From positions 1-64,000 of the forward strand of contig JANPJM010000010.1 in the NCBI GenBank assembly GCA_031425525.1: DNA of 64,000 nt, given 5' to 3'. Of the stretch, positions 32,631 through 39,803 are shown piece after piece. The translations under genes were made by a program, and so were the position numbers. This DNA comes from JANNMJ01 sp031425525 (lineage in GTDB: Bacteria; Bacteroidota; Bacteroidia; Cytophagales; Hymenobacteraceae). Numbering within the stretch: the stretch's first letter is position 1; each line of letters starts with the position of its first letter. The notes beneath the pieces are model-generated. The model ran no database searches. It saw nothing but the letters and a program-made list of their open reading frames with translations, and was not told the origin of the DNA.

Positions 32631-34016
32631 TTAGGAAGCCATTGCCGAAATCGGTTGCGGCGAAGCGCCGGCACCGGGGGTACCCACTGTGCCCGCAGCG
32701 CCCGGCAACGAAAGCGCGCCGGGGCCGCCTTTCAGCTTACCCGACTGCATCATACCATCGTAGTGGCGCATCAGCAGATAGCTTTCCACTTGGTTCATCG
32801 TGTCGAGTACAACACCCACCATAATGATGAGCGAGGTACCGCCGAAGAACTTGGAGAACTCACGCGTTACGCCGAACAGCAGCGCGATGGCCGGAAAAAT
32901 GGCGATCACGGCTAGTGCCACGGCACCGGGCAGCGTAATGCGGGTCAGAATTTCATCGATGAACTCCGACGTTGCCGCGCCCGGCTTTACGCCCGGTACG
33001 AAACCGCCCGAACGCTTCAGATCATCGGCAATCTGCGTGGGGTTCACGCTGATGGCCGTGTAGAAGTACGTGAAGACGATGATCAACAGCGCGAAGGTCA
33101 GGTTGTAAACCCACGAGGTGTAGTCAGAAAACAGCGTCGCCACAGTGGTAGCCGCATCGCTGCCGCCCTTGAACTGCCCCGCGATGATCGCCGGGATGAA
33201 CATCAACGACTGCGCGAAGATGATCGGCATAACACCTGCCGCGTTCACTTTCAACGGGATGAACTGGCGCTGCCCCGCAAGTTGCGTAGTACCGCCGATC
33301 TGCTTGGCATACTGCACCGGAATCCGGCGAACAGCTTGCGTCAGCATCACCACGGCCATCACTACGAAGAACAACACGGCCAGCTCCAAAATAATCAGCA
33401 GCGCACCGCCGAGACCTTTCGCGGCCGCCTCACCAAGCAGAGCGCCCGGCAGACGCGAAACGATACCGATCATGATCAGCATCGAAATCCCGTTGCCAAT
33501 GCCTTTGTCGGTGATTTTCTCGCCGAGCCACATACAGAACATCGTTCCGGCGGTCACAATGATCATCGACGACACCGTGAAGACACTGTTGGAAACCGTG
33601 ATGGCTTCGGCCGGGATCGTGGCGATGTAGGCAATCGACTGCGCCAGCGTGATGGCAATCGTCAGGACGCGCGTGATCTGGTTGATCTTTTTACGGCCCG
33701 ACTCGCCATCCTTCTGCATCTTCTGGAAGTACGGTACGGCAATCGTGAGCAACTGCAACACGATGGAGGCCGAGATGTAGGGCATAATGCCCAACCCGAA
33801 GATGGAGGCGTTGCTGAACGCTCCGCCAAGCAGCGTATCGAGGATACCAAGGACGCCCGTCGCGCCTTCCTTCTTCAGGAGCAGCGGATTGACGCCCGGC
33901 AGCACCACGTACGACCCCAGCCGGAAGATGGCGATATAAAACAGCGTATTGAGGATCCGCGTACGCAAATCCTCAATGGCGAAAATGTCTTTGATCGTGG
34001 TGATCAGCTTATTCAT
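32631..34016 (-). CDS. secY: preprotein translocase subunit SecY
   Basis: 461 aa. Ten predicted TM helices forming the protein-conducting channel of the inner membrane. Family sequences: RIFNTLFYIAIFRLGSYV-like TM1 (here LNTLFYIAIFRLGSYVVLPG), plug segment, GMLIMIGIVSRLPG-type TM5 (SMLIMIGIVSRLP), and SGGFVPGVKPG before TM9. The C-terminus carries a Gly/Ala/Pro-rich tail of about 30 residues. Position after rplO is canonical. Confidence 0.99.
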   Translation of the reverse strand: MNKLITTIKDIFAIEDLRTRILNTLFYIAIFRLGSYVVLPGVNPLLLKKEGATGVLGILDTLLGGAFSNASIFGLGIMPYISASIVLQLLTIAVPYFQKMQKDGESGRKKINQITRVLTIAITLAQSIAYIATIPAEAITVSNSVFTVSSMIIVTAGTMFCMWLGEKITDKGIGNGISMLIMIGIVSRLPGALLGEAAAKGLGGALLIILELAVLFFVVMAVVMLTQAVRRIPVQYAKQIGGTTQLAGQRQFIPLKVNAAGVMPIIFAQSLMFIPAIIAGQFKGGSDAATTVATLFSDYTSWVYNLTFALLIIVFTYFYTAISVNPTQIADDLKRSGGFVPGVKPGAATSEFIDEILTRITLPGAVALAVIAIFPAIALLFGVTREFSKFFGGTSLIIMVGVVLDTMNQVESYLLMRHYDGMMQSGKLKGGPGALSLPGAAGTVGTPGAGASPQPISAMAS

Positions 34017-34123
34017 CGGGCGGCTTTCAGGGCTGGGCGGGCAGAACGTCAGCGGGAAGCTACAGACCGTTTGCGGGGGCAGAACGTTCCGTAGCTTCCC
34101 TTATCAAATGCGAATGACGAGGC

Positions 34124-34600
34124 TTACTGGGCCGACTCGGATTTCTTGCCGAGTTCGCCGAGCGTGATGGCTTTCCCACCGGCAGCTTCGATGGCGGCTA
34201 ATGCCGTCTTCGAAAACTTATGGGCGTGTACCTCGATGGCAACCGTGAGGGCGCCGGTACCGAGGATTTTGATGCGCTCGTTTTTGGTGGCGAGACGTTC
34301 GCCTACCATATACTCTTGGTCGAGTACAGTAACGCCTTTGTCAGCGTGTTCTTGTAGCAGACCCAAGTTAATGGGCTGATACTCGACGCGGTTCAGTGGG
34401 TTGAAACCGAACTTTGGTACGCGACGCTGCAACGGCATCTGGCCACCTTCAAAGTGAGCCTTGCTTTTGTAGCCCGAACGCGATTGCGCGCCCTTGTGGC
34501 CACGGGTAGCGGTGCCGCCGCCGCCCGAACCGGTACCCCGGCCAAGGCGCTTCGAGTTGCGCACCGAACCGGCCTGGGGCCGGAGGTTACTCAGATTCAT
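34124..34600 (-). CDS. rplO: 50S ribosomal protein L15
   Basis: 158 aa. MNLSNLRPQAGSVRNSKRLGRGTGSGGGGTATRGHKG-type glycine-rich start (residues 1-37), then RRVPKFGFNPLNRVEYQPINL and a C-terminal globular part ending GGKAITLGELGKKSESAQ. Late assembly protein of the large subunit. Confidence 0.99.
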   Translation of the reverse strand: MNLSNLRPQAGSVRNSKRLGRGTGSGGGGTATRGHKGAQSRSGYKSKAHFEGGQMPLQRRVPKFGFNPLNRVEYQPINLGLLQEHADKGVTVLDQEYMVGERLATKNERIKILGTGALTVAIEVHAHKFSKTALAAIEAAGGKAITLGELGKKSESAQ

Positions 34601-34616
34601 CTTCTCGTGCGGGGGA

Positions 34617-34793
34617 CTATTCGGTGACGGTCACCAAGTGGAGGATCGCGCGGACCATCCCAGCAATCTGCGGGGTGTTCTCGACCGTGACCGAATGATT
34701 GATACGCTTGAGGCCCAAGGCCGCCATCGTGCGCTTTTGGCGCTCCGGGCGGTCGATGGTACTCTTGATTTGGGTGATCGTGACGTGTGCCAT
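34617..34793 (-). CDS. rpmD: 50S ribosomal protein L30
   Basis: A 58-codon frame, ATG 34791-34793 to TAG 34617-34619: MAHVTITQIKSTIDRPERQK, then RTMAALGLKRINHSVTVENT and a short C-terminus. The R-P-E-R-Q-K-R-T and GLKRINHSV features identify L30. Starts 16 bp before rplO; short genes of this size are easily missed. Confidence 0.96.
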   Translation of the reverse strand: MAHVTITQIKSTIDRPERQKRTMAALGLKRINHSVTVENTPQIAGMVRAILHLVTVTE

Positions 34794-34795
34794 TT

Positions 34796-34869
34796 CTAGT
34801 GTGCAGTTTTTAGGGTTTAGTTTTTAGGAGTGCCGAGGCTAAACACTAGAAACCAAACACTAAACCCTT
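34796..34869. repeat. TTTAGGG/TTTAGTG word-repeat hairpin between rpsE and rpmD
   Basis: TTAGGGTTTAGTTTTTAGG (34810-34828) faces CTAAACACTAGAAACCAAACACTAAACCC (34839-34867), giving a long imperfect stem. It fills the whole gap from the rpsE stop to the rpmD start, inside an essential operon. Confidence 0.6.
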
Positions 34870-34871
34870 CA

Positions 34872-35402
34872 TTAGCCGTTGAATACCTGCGCCAGTGTAA
34901 TGCCCCGCTGTTTAGCGATCACCATCGGGTCACGCATGTTGAGCAAAGCCGAGAGGGTGGCTTTTACCACGTTGTGCGGGTTCGACGAGCCTTTCGACTT
35001 AGCGAGTACGTCGCGGATGCCGGCGCTCTCGAACACGGCGCGCATGGCACCACCTGCAATTACGCCCGTACCAGCGGCAGCCGGCTGAATCAGCACGAAA
35101 CCACCCGAGTACTTGCCCTCCATCGCGTGGGGCACAGTGTGCTTATACATCGGAATCTTCACCAGATTCTTCTTTGCATCGTCGATGCCTTTGGCAATAG
35201 CGTCGGTTACTTCGTTGGCTTTACCAAGGCCGTAACCTACAGTGCCGTTGCCGTCGCCGACGACCACTACGGCCGAAAAGCTGAACCGACGGCCACCTTT
35301 TGTGGCAGTAGCGACGCGGTTGATCGCCACTACTTTTTCCTTCAGATCGGTTTCGGAGTTCTTGACCGTCGTCTGGTTGTTGTCTCTCTTATCGCGGAGC
35401 AT
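34872..35402 (-). CDS. rpsE: 30S ribosomal protein S5
   Basis: 176 aa. Double-stranded RNA-binding-like N-terminal domain (LKEKVVAINRVATATKGGRRFSFSAVVVVGDGNG, two adjacent blocks) and C-terminal S5 fold (AAAGTGVIAGGAMRAVFESAGI, GSSNPHNVVKATLSALL). Participates in translational accuracy at the mRNA entry side. Followed by the word-repeat hairpin before rpmD. Confidence 0.99.
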   Translation of the reverse strand: MLRDKRDNNQTTVKNSETDLKEKVVAINRVATATKGGRRFSFSAVVVVGDGNGTVGYGLGKANEVTDAIAKGIDDAKKNLVKIPMYKHTVPHAMEGKYSGGFVLIQPAAAGTGVIAGGAMRAVFESAGIRDVLAKSKGSSNPHNVVKATLSALLNMRDPMVIAKQRGITLAQVFNG

Positions 35403-35416
35403 TGCTGTGCTGTTCG

Positions 35417-35767
35417 TTAGAATTTGAGGCCGCCTTCGCGGGCCCCTTCGGCCAGCTGCTTCACGCGACCGTGGTAGAGGTAGCCCGAACGATCGAACAC
35501 TACTTCCGTGATCCCTTTCTCCAGCGCCTTCGCGGCGATGGCTTTACCTACCATCGTCGATTGCTCGGCTTTGGAGGCTTTTTCGGCTTCTTTCAAAGAA
35601 GAAGCGGCGACCAGCGTAGTGCCGGTGGCGTCATCGACGATTTGCGCGTAGATGCTCTTGTTGCTGCGGAACACCGACAGACGGGGGCGCGCGGCGGTAC
35701 CGGAGATTTTGCTCCGAATGTGCCATTTGATGCGCTGCCGCCGCTCGGCTTGGGTCTTAACTGCCAT
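35417..35767 (-). CDS. rplR: 50S ribosomal protein L18
   Basis: 116 aa, ordinary length. RQRIKWHIRSKISGTAARPRLSVFRSNKSIYAQIVDDATG (residues about 10-49, in two blocks) and the end GYLYHGRVKQLAEGAREGGLKF. Binds 5S rRNA. Gap of 14 bp to rpsE. Confidence 0.99.
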   Translation of the reverse strand: MAVKTQAERRQRIKWHIRSKISGTAARPRLSVFRSNKSIYAQIVDDATGTTLVAASSLKEAEKASKAEQSTMVGKAIAAKALEKGITEVVFDRSGYLYHGRVKQLAEGAREGGLKF

Positions 35768-35785
35768 TGCAGATGAGGGACTTTA

Positions 35786-36340
35786 TTATTTGGAAGCCGT
35801 TTTACCGGCCTTACGACGGACAATCTCACCCACGAACCGGACGCCTTTGCCTTTGTAAGGCTCGACTTTACGCAGACCGCGAATTTTGGCGGCTACCTGA
35901 CCGATCAACTGTTTGTCGTGCGAGACGAGCGTCACAACCGGGGCTTTACCTTTATCGGTCACGGCCGTAGCCGTCACTTCCTTCGGCAACGCCAGGAAGA
36001 TGTTGTGCGAGTAGCCCAGGGCCAACTCAAGCACGTTGTTGGTGGCGGTGGCTTTGTAACCCACACCCACCAGTTCGAGGCTAACGGTGATGCCCTCGCT
36101 CACGCCTTTTACCATGTTGGCAATCAGCGAACGGTACAGGCCGTGCATGGCCTTGTGGCGCTTCTGCTCCGTGGGGCGGGTCACGACGATCTGACCGTCT
36201 TCTTTGCTGACCGTGATATCGCGGTCAACCAGTTGGGTGAGGCTGCCTTTCGGGCCTTTCACCGTGATTTCATTGTTGGCCGACACCGAGAACTCCACAT
36301 TGGAGGGCAGGGCGATGGGCAGTTTACCGATACGCGACAT
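35786..36340 (-). CDS. rplF: 50S ribosomal protein L6
   Basis: 184 aa. Two tandem L6 domains: MSRIGKLPIALPSNVEFSV start, GSLTQLVDRDITV, VGVGYKATATNNVLELALGYSH, and the C-terminal signature KIRGLRKVEPYKGKGVRFVGE. Near the factor-binding site of the large subunit. Confidence 0.99.
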   Translation of the reverse strand: MSRIGKLPIALPSNVEFSVSANNEITVKGPKGSLTQLVDRDITVSKEDGQIVVTRPTEQKRHKAMHGLYRSLIANMVKGVSEGITVSLELVGVGYKATATNNVLELALGYSHNIFLALPKEVTATAVTDKGKAPVVTLVSHDKQLIGQVAAKIRGLRKVEPYKGKGVRFVGEIVRRKAGKTASK

Positions 36341-36367
36341 ATCTGGGGAGGCTTATCTGGTAAAAGG

Positions 36368-36766
36368 TTAGTACACGTAGCAGAGGACTTCGCCCCCGAT
36401 GTTTTCGCGACGCGCTTCCTTGTCGCTCATCACGCCTTTGCTCGTCGAGAGTACGGCAATGCCGAGACCGTTGAGCACGCGTGGCAGTGCATCGGCGGCA
36501 GCATACTTCCGTAGGCCGGGCTTCGAGATGCGTTCCAGCTTCATGATCGCCGATTGGCGGGTGAGCGGGTTGTACTTGAGCGCGATTTTGATCGTGCCCT
36601 GCACCGTCGAATCATCGAAACGGTAGCTCTGAATGTACCCCTTGCCGTAGAGCACTTTCGTGATCTCTTTCTTGAGGTTGGAGGCCGGAATCTCCACTAC
36701 GCGGTGATTCGCCTTGATGGCGTTGCGGACCCGCGTGAGGTAATCCGCGATTGGATCGGTATTCAT
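36368..36766 (-). CDS. rpsH: 30S ribosomal protein S8; first gene of this ribosomal block
   Basis: 132 aa. MNTDPIADYLTRVRNAIKANH start and STSKGVMSDKEARRENIGGEVLCYVY end identify S8, a central-domain 16S binder. In most bacteria rpsN and rplE lie just upstream; here 288 bp of non-coding DNA with two -7 boxes separate rpsH from rluD and no rpsN-like sequence is found in any frame. Confidence 0.99.
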   Translation of the reverse strand: MNTDPIADYLTRVRNAIKANHRVVEIPASNLKKEITKVLYGKGYIQSYRFDDSTVQGTIKIALKYNPLTRQSAIMKLERISKPGLRKYAAADALPRVLNGLGIAVLSTSKGVMSDKEARRENIGGEVLCYVY

Positions 36767-36798
36767 TGAACGATGGCTGCGCCCGTTTTTTGGGAGCG

Positions 36799-36806
36799 CA
36801 AAGGTA
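36799..36806 (-). promoter_or_regulatory. -7 box (TACCTTTG), proximal promoter of the rpsH block
   Basis: Perfect TAnnTTTG on the minus strand, 33 bp before the rpsH start, giving a leader of about 25 bases. Confidence 0.5.
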
Positions 36807-36972
36807 GGAAAACTTCCTCACACTCTGGTTAGAGGGAGTGAAATTTTCGATGGAAGACTACTTGACTCGGCCCCGAAGTATGGTTCGGCGGTGGCGGTCA
36901 ATGGTTTCTTGCGGACGTAAGTCGTACTACTGGGTCAGTGGCGTTCGGCGGCTGGATTTGGCAATAAGGGTG

Positions 36973-36980
36973 CAAAGGTA
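36973..36980 (-). promoter_or_regulatory. -7 box (TACCTTTG), distal promoter upstream of rpsH
   Basis: A second perfect TAnnTTTG 207 bp before rpsH. If used, the transcript carries a ~200-base leader. That leader (36807-36972) shows no gene; it could hold a ribosomal-protein control element, which I cannot fold by eye. Confidence 0.4.
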
Positions 36981-37054
36981 CGGTATAACGCACCGAAAAA
37001 AATGCCTCTTCGTCACATTCCGTGATGCTACTGTGTGCCAGCGCTATTCCGATG

Positions 37055-38272
37055 CTATTGCTCGCCTACTGCCGGCGCTTCCCGGCCGCCTTCTACGGCG
37101 GCGGCGTAACGTTCCCACCGGGCAATGGCCTCGACCAGATCAGCCGGAAAATCCGTCTCAAAGAACAGCCGCTGCCCCGTATCCGGGTGCTCAAAACCGA
37201 GCGAAGCGGCGTGCAACGCCTGCCGAGGCAGGATTTCGAGCGTGTTGGCCACGAACTGCCGGTAACGCGCCGTGCGCGGGCCTTGCAGCAAAACCGCGCC
37301 GCCGTACGCCACATCGCCGAACAGCGGATGGCCGATGGATTTGAAATGCACCCGAATCTGGTGCGTGCGGCCGGTTTCGAGACGGCAACGCACCAGCGCC
37401 ACATGACCGAGAGCGCGCACCACCTCGTAGTGCGTGACGGCGGGCTTGCCGTGGTCGCCGTCGGGAAAAACCGTCATCAGCTTGCGGTCGCGCGGGTGGC
37501 GCCCGATGTGGCCGCGAATGGTGCCCACTGCCGTCTTGGGTACGCCCCACACCAGTGCGTAGTACGTGCGCTCGATGGTGTGATGGAAGAACTGGTTCGA
37601 GAGGTGCGTCATCGCCCATTCGGTCTTCCCCACGATCAGCAAGCCGGAGGTATCCTTGTCGATGCGATGCACCAGACCGGGCCGAATCTCGCCGTTGCGC
37701 CCTACCGGTAGGTTGCTCAGATGAAAAGCCAAGCCATTGACCAGCGTGCCGTGCCAATTGCCGTGCGCTGGATGTACCACCACGCCCGGCGGCTTATTGA
37801 CGAGCAAAACCGTCGCGTCTTCGTACCGAATGTCGAGGGGCATTTCTTCGGGGATGATGCCCGTGACCGTGCGCGTATCGGCGGGCAGCGCCAGCACCAC
37901 CACATCCAAGGCCCGCACGCGGTACGCGGCTTTGGTCGGCAGACCGTTCACGGTGACACTCCCCGCGCGGATGGCGTTTTGCAAGCGGTTGCGACTAGCT
38001 TTAGCCACGCGGTCGAACAGAAACTTATCGAGCCGCATCATGGCCTGACCACGGTCGGCGGTGAGACGGATTTCGCGGACGAAATCGTCTGAATCGGCGT
38101 CGGAATCGGCGTCTTCGTCACCTACGGTTTCGATTTCCGAATCACTTACTGCTGTGCCTTCAATTAAGGGCGGTGAATTGGTTGGCGTAGTTGGCGGCGG
38201 GTGCGCGGCCTCGTCGAACGCTTCGCCTTCGGGTTGCGGAAGGCCAGAATCGGGAGTTTGCTCAGGTTGCAT
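37055..38272 (-). CDS. rluD: RluD-type 23S rRNA pseudouridine synthase
   Basis: Start chosen at MQPEQTPDSG (38272; ATG 38302 would add ten residues). An acidic, Pro-rich N-terminal extension of about 65 residues precedes an S4 RNA-binding domain (MRLDKFLFDRVAKASRNRLQ) and the RluA catalytic domain with Asp in GLVHRIDKDTSGLLIVGKT; later LETGRTHQIRVHFKSIGHPLFGD. By homology it modifies helix 69 of 23S rRNA (assignment to D, not A or C, is a judgement). Confidence 0.92.
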   Translation of the reverse strand: MQPEQTPDSGLPQPEGEAFDEAAHPPPTTPTNSPPLIEGTAVSDSEIETVGDEDADSDADSDDFVREIRLTADRGQAMMRLDKFLFDRVAKASRNRLQNAIRAGSVTVNGLPTKAAYRVRALDVVVLALPADTRTVTGIIPEEMPLDIRYEDATVLLVNKPPGVVVHPAHGNWHGTLVNGLAFHLSNLPVGRNGEIRPGLVHRIDKDTSGLLIVGKTEWAMTHLSNQFFHHTIERTYYALVWGVPKTAVGTIRGHIGRHPRDRKLMTVFPDGDHGKPAVTHYEVVRALGHVALVRCRLETGRTHQIRVHFKSIGHPLFGDVAYGGAVLLQGPRTARYRQFVANTLEILPRQALHAASLGFEHPDTGQRLFFETDFPADLVEAIARWERYAAAVEGGREAPAVGEQ

Positions 38273-38320
38273 CAGCAGGAAAGACGACAAGAAAGACAAC
38301 AAGGAGATGAACGCACGAAA

Positions 38321-38388
38321 GCCGACACCCGAAAAGGGCGCCGGCTTTCAACGTGGGGAGGCTTGCCGAAATGGCGTTGCGGCAAGCC
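38321..38388 (-). terminator. two hairpins downstream of the second ompH gene
   Basis: GCCGGCGCCCTTTTCGGGTGTCGGC (38321-38345) and GCTTGCCGCAACGCCATTTCGGCAAGC (38362-38388) on the minus strand, directly after the ompH stop at 38397. Confidence 0.5.
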
Positions 38389-38396
38389 GAATGCGA

Positions 38397-39017
38397 TTAT
38401 TTCTTCTTCTTCCCGCCTTTGCCGGCGGGAGCAGCCGGGGCCGGGGCCGCCGGAGCTGGGTCGGCTTGGGCAGCCGGAGCAGCCGAACCGGCCGCTTTTG
38501 GCGTTACACCCATTTTCTTGAGTACCAAGTCCGAGATGTTGGCATCGTCGGGGGCGTGCAGCAGCACCGGCGTGGTGCCATAACCGGCATCTGAGTTCAG
38601 CACGTACGAATAGCCGTTTTCCTTGGCTACGTCGTCAATCGTCCTCTGTAACTTATCGAGGGCGGGCTTGAGCAATTGCTGTTGCTTCTGCTGCAACGAC
38701 TGGTCTGCCGACTTCTGAAAGTCCTGAATCGACGATTGGAGGTTTTGCAACTCCTTTTCTTTGTCGGCTTTCACGAGGTCCGTCATCGTGGCGCCACCCT
38801 TCTGGTAGGCTTCGAGCTTGGTTTGAAACTCGGTGGTTTTCGATTTGAGCTGCGCTTCGAGCTGGCCGCTATAGGCTTTCAGATCGGCTTCGATCTGCTT
38901 GCTCTCCGGCATTTGGCTCAGCACGTAGTCCACGTTGGTGTACCCGATTTTCTGGGCTACGGAGGCGGTGGTGGCGGCCAACATCAAAGCGGCGGCCAGC
39001 ATCAGGGTTTTCTTCAT
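38397..39017 (-). CDS. OmpH/Skp-family periplasmic chaperone (second copy)
   Basis: 206 aa from ATG 39017; signal peptide MKKTLMLAAALMLAATTASVA. Mature OmpH domain: KIGYTNVDYVLSQMPESKQIE, a long coiled coil (about 45-120) and the returning strand (GYSYVLNSDAGYG). The C-terminal 35 residues are Ala/Pro-rich with a Gly-Lys end. Carries unfolded outer-membrane proteins to BamA. Downstream of bamA and the other ompH. Confidence 0.93.
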   Translation of the reverse strand: MKKTLMLAAALMLAATTASVAQKIGYTNVDYVLSQMPESKQIEADLKAYSGQLEAQLKSKTTEFQTKLEAYQKGGATMTDLVKADKEKELQNLQSSIQDFQKSADQSLQQKQQQLLKPALDKLQRTIDDVAKENGYSYVLNSDAGYGTTPVLLHAPDDANISDLVLKKMGVTPKAAGSAAPAAQADPAPAAPAPAAPAGKGGKKKK

Positions 39018-39083
39018 ACAATCGAAAGGGAATAACAATCGGGCCAGACCAACTTGCGGGCGGCCCCGTTCTGAACGCAAAGA

Positions 39084-39803
39084 TTACGGTTTTCGGCTGC
39101 CCGGCGCGGCGGGCTTGTCTTCGGCGCCCTGGCTGGGGAAGTCGTTGCCGCTTCCCTCCTTGCCTCCTTCGGCGCCCGGCAAGCTCACTTGCTGGTCGTC
39201 GGCCCCCGCAGGTGGGCGTCCGGGCTGGTTTTTTTCCGGCGATTTGATGCCCAACTCCTCCAACACATACTCGGTGTAATCGTGCGTGGGGTTGGTGTAA
39301 AGCATCGTAACATCCCCGGATTTATCGAAAATGATCGCCAGTTGCTTTTGCTTGGCTACCTTCTCGATAGCGGTAAACACTTGGTCGTACACGGGCTTCA
39401 TCAACTCCTGGCGCTTTTTGAAGACGGTGCCCTCGAAGCCAAAAGTTTTCTGCTGGAACTCGCGCGCTTCGGCTTCTTTCTTGGCGATTTCATCCAGCCG
39501 CTTCTTCTTTTGCTCATCTCGTAGCAGCGGTTCCGAAAGCTTGTAGTCGCGGTTGAGGCGATCCACATCCGCGCGCTTCCCCTCAATTTCCTTCTGCCAA
39601 GCTGCTGACAGCCGGTTAACCTCTTGCTGCGCTGTTGCGTAGGCGGGCAGTTTCTCCACGATGTAGCGCGAATCGGCATAGCCGATTTTTTGCGCTTCCA
39701 CGGCAAATGGCGCCACTACGGGTGCCAGTGCCACCAGCCCCACCGTCAGTAAGCGCCTCAACGCGCGCCCACCGCAACCCAAAACCCGAAACTCGAAACT
39801 CAT
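39084..39803 (-). CDS. OmpH/Skp-family periplasmic chaperone (first copy)
   Basis: 239 aa. The ATG shares its A with the bamA stop (TAATG), giving translational coupling and supporting this start, although the first nine residues (MSFEFRVLG) are encoded by GAGTTTCGAGTTTC word-repeat DNA. Signal sequence to about residue 37 (VGLVALAPVVAPFAVEA), then KIGYADSRYIVEKLPAYATAQQE, a Lys/Glu-rich coiled coil and a strand region (LAIIFDKSGDVTMLY). The C-terminus is a Gly/Pro/Glu-rich extension. Confidence 0.93.
   Translation of the reverse strand: MSFEFRVLGCGGRALRRLLTVGLVALAPVVAPFAVEAQKIGYADSRYIVEKLPAYATAQQEVNRLSAAWQKEIEGKRADVDRLNRDYKLSEPLLRDEQKKKRLDEIAKKEAEAREFQQKTFGFEGTVFKKRQELMKPVYDQVFTAIEKVAKQKQLAIIFDKSGDVTMLYTNPTHDYTEYVLEELGIKSPEKNQPGRPPAGADDQQVSLPGAEGGKEGSGNDFPSQGAEDKPAAPGSRKP

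Noticed and set aside
36767..37054. Hidden rpsN (S14) gene or remnant upstream of rpsH
   Set aside because: All frames were read; none shows the S14 motifs (for example RCxxxGRP or the KASW end).
36838..37711. Plus-strand frames opposite rluD
   Set aside because: Shadow frames; rluD on the minus strand has full family motifs over the same DNA.
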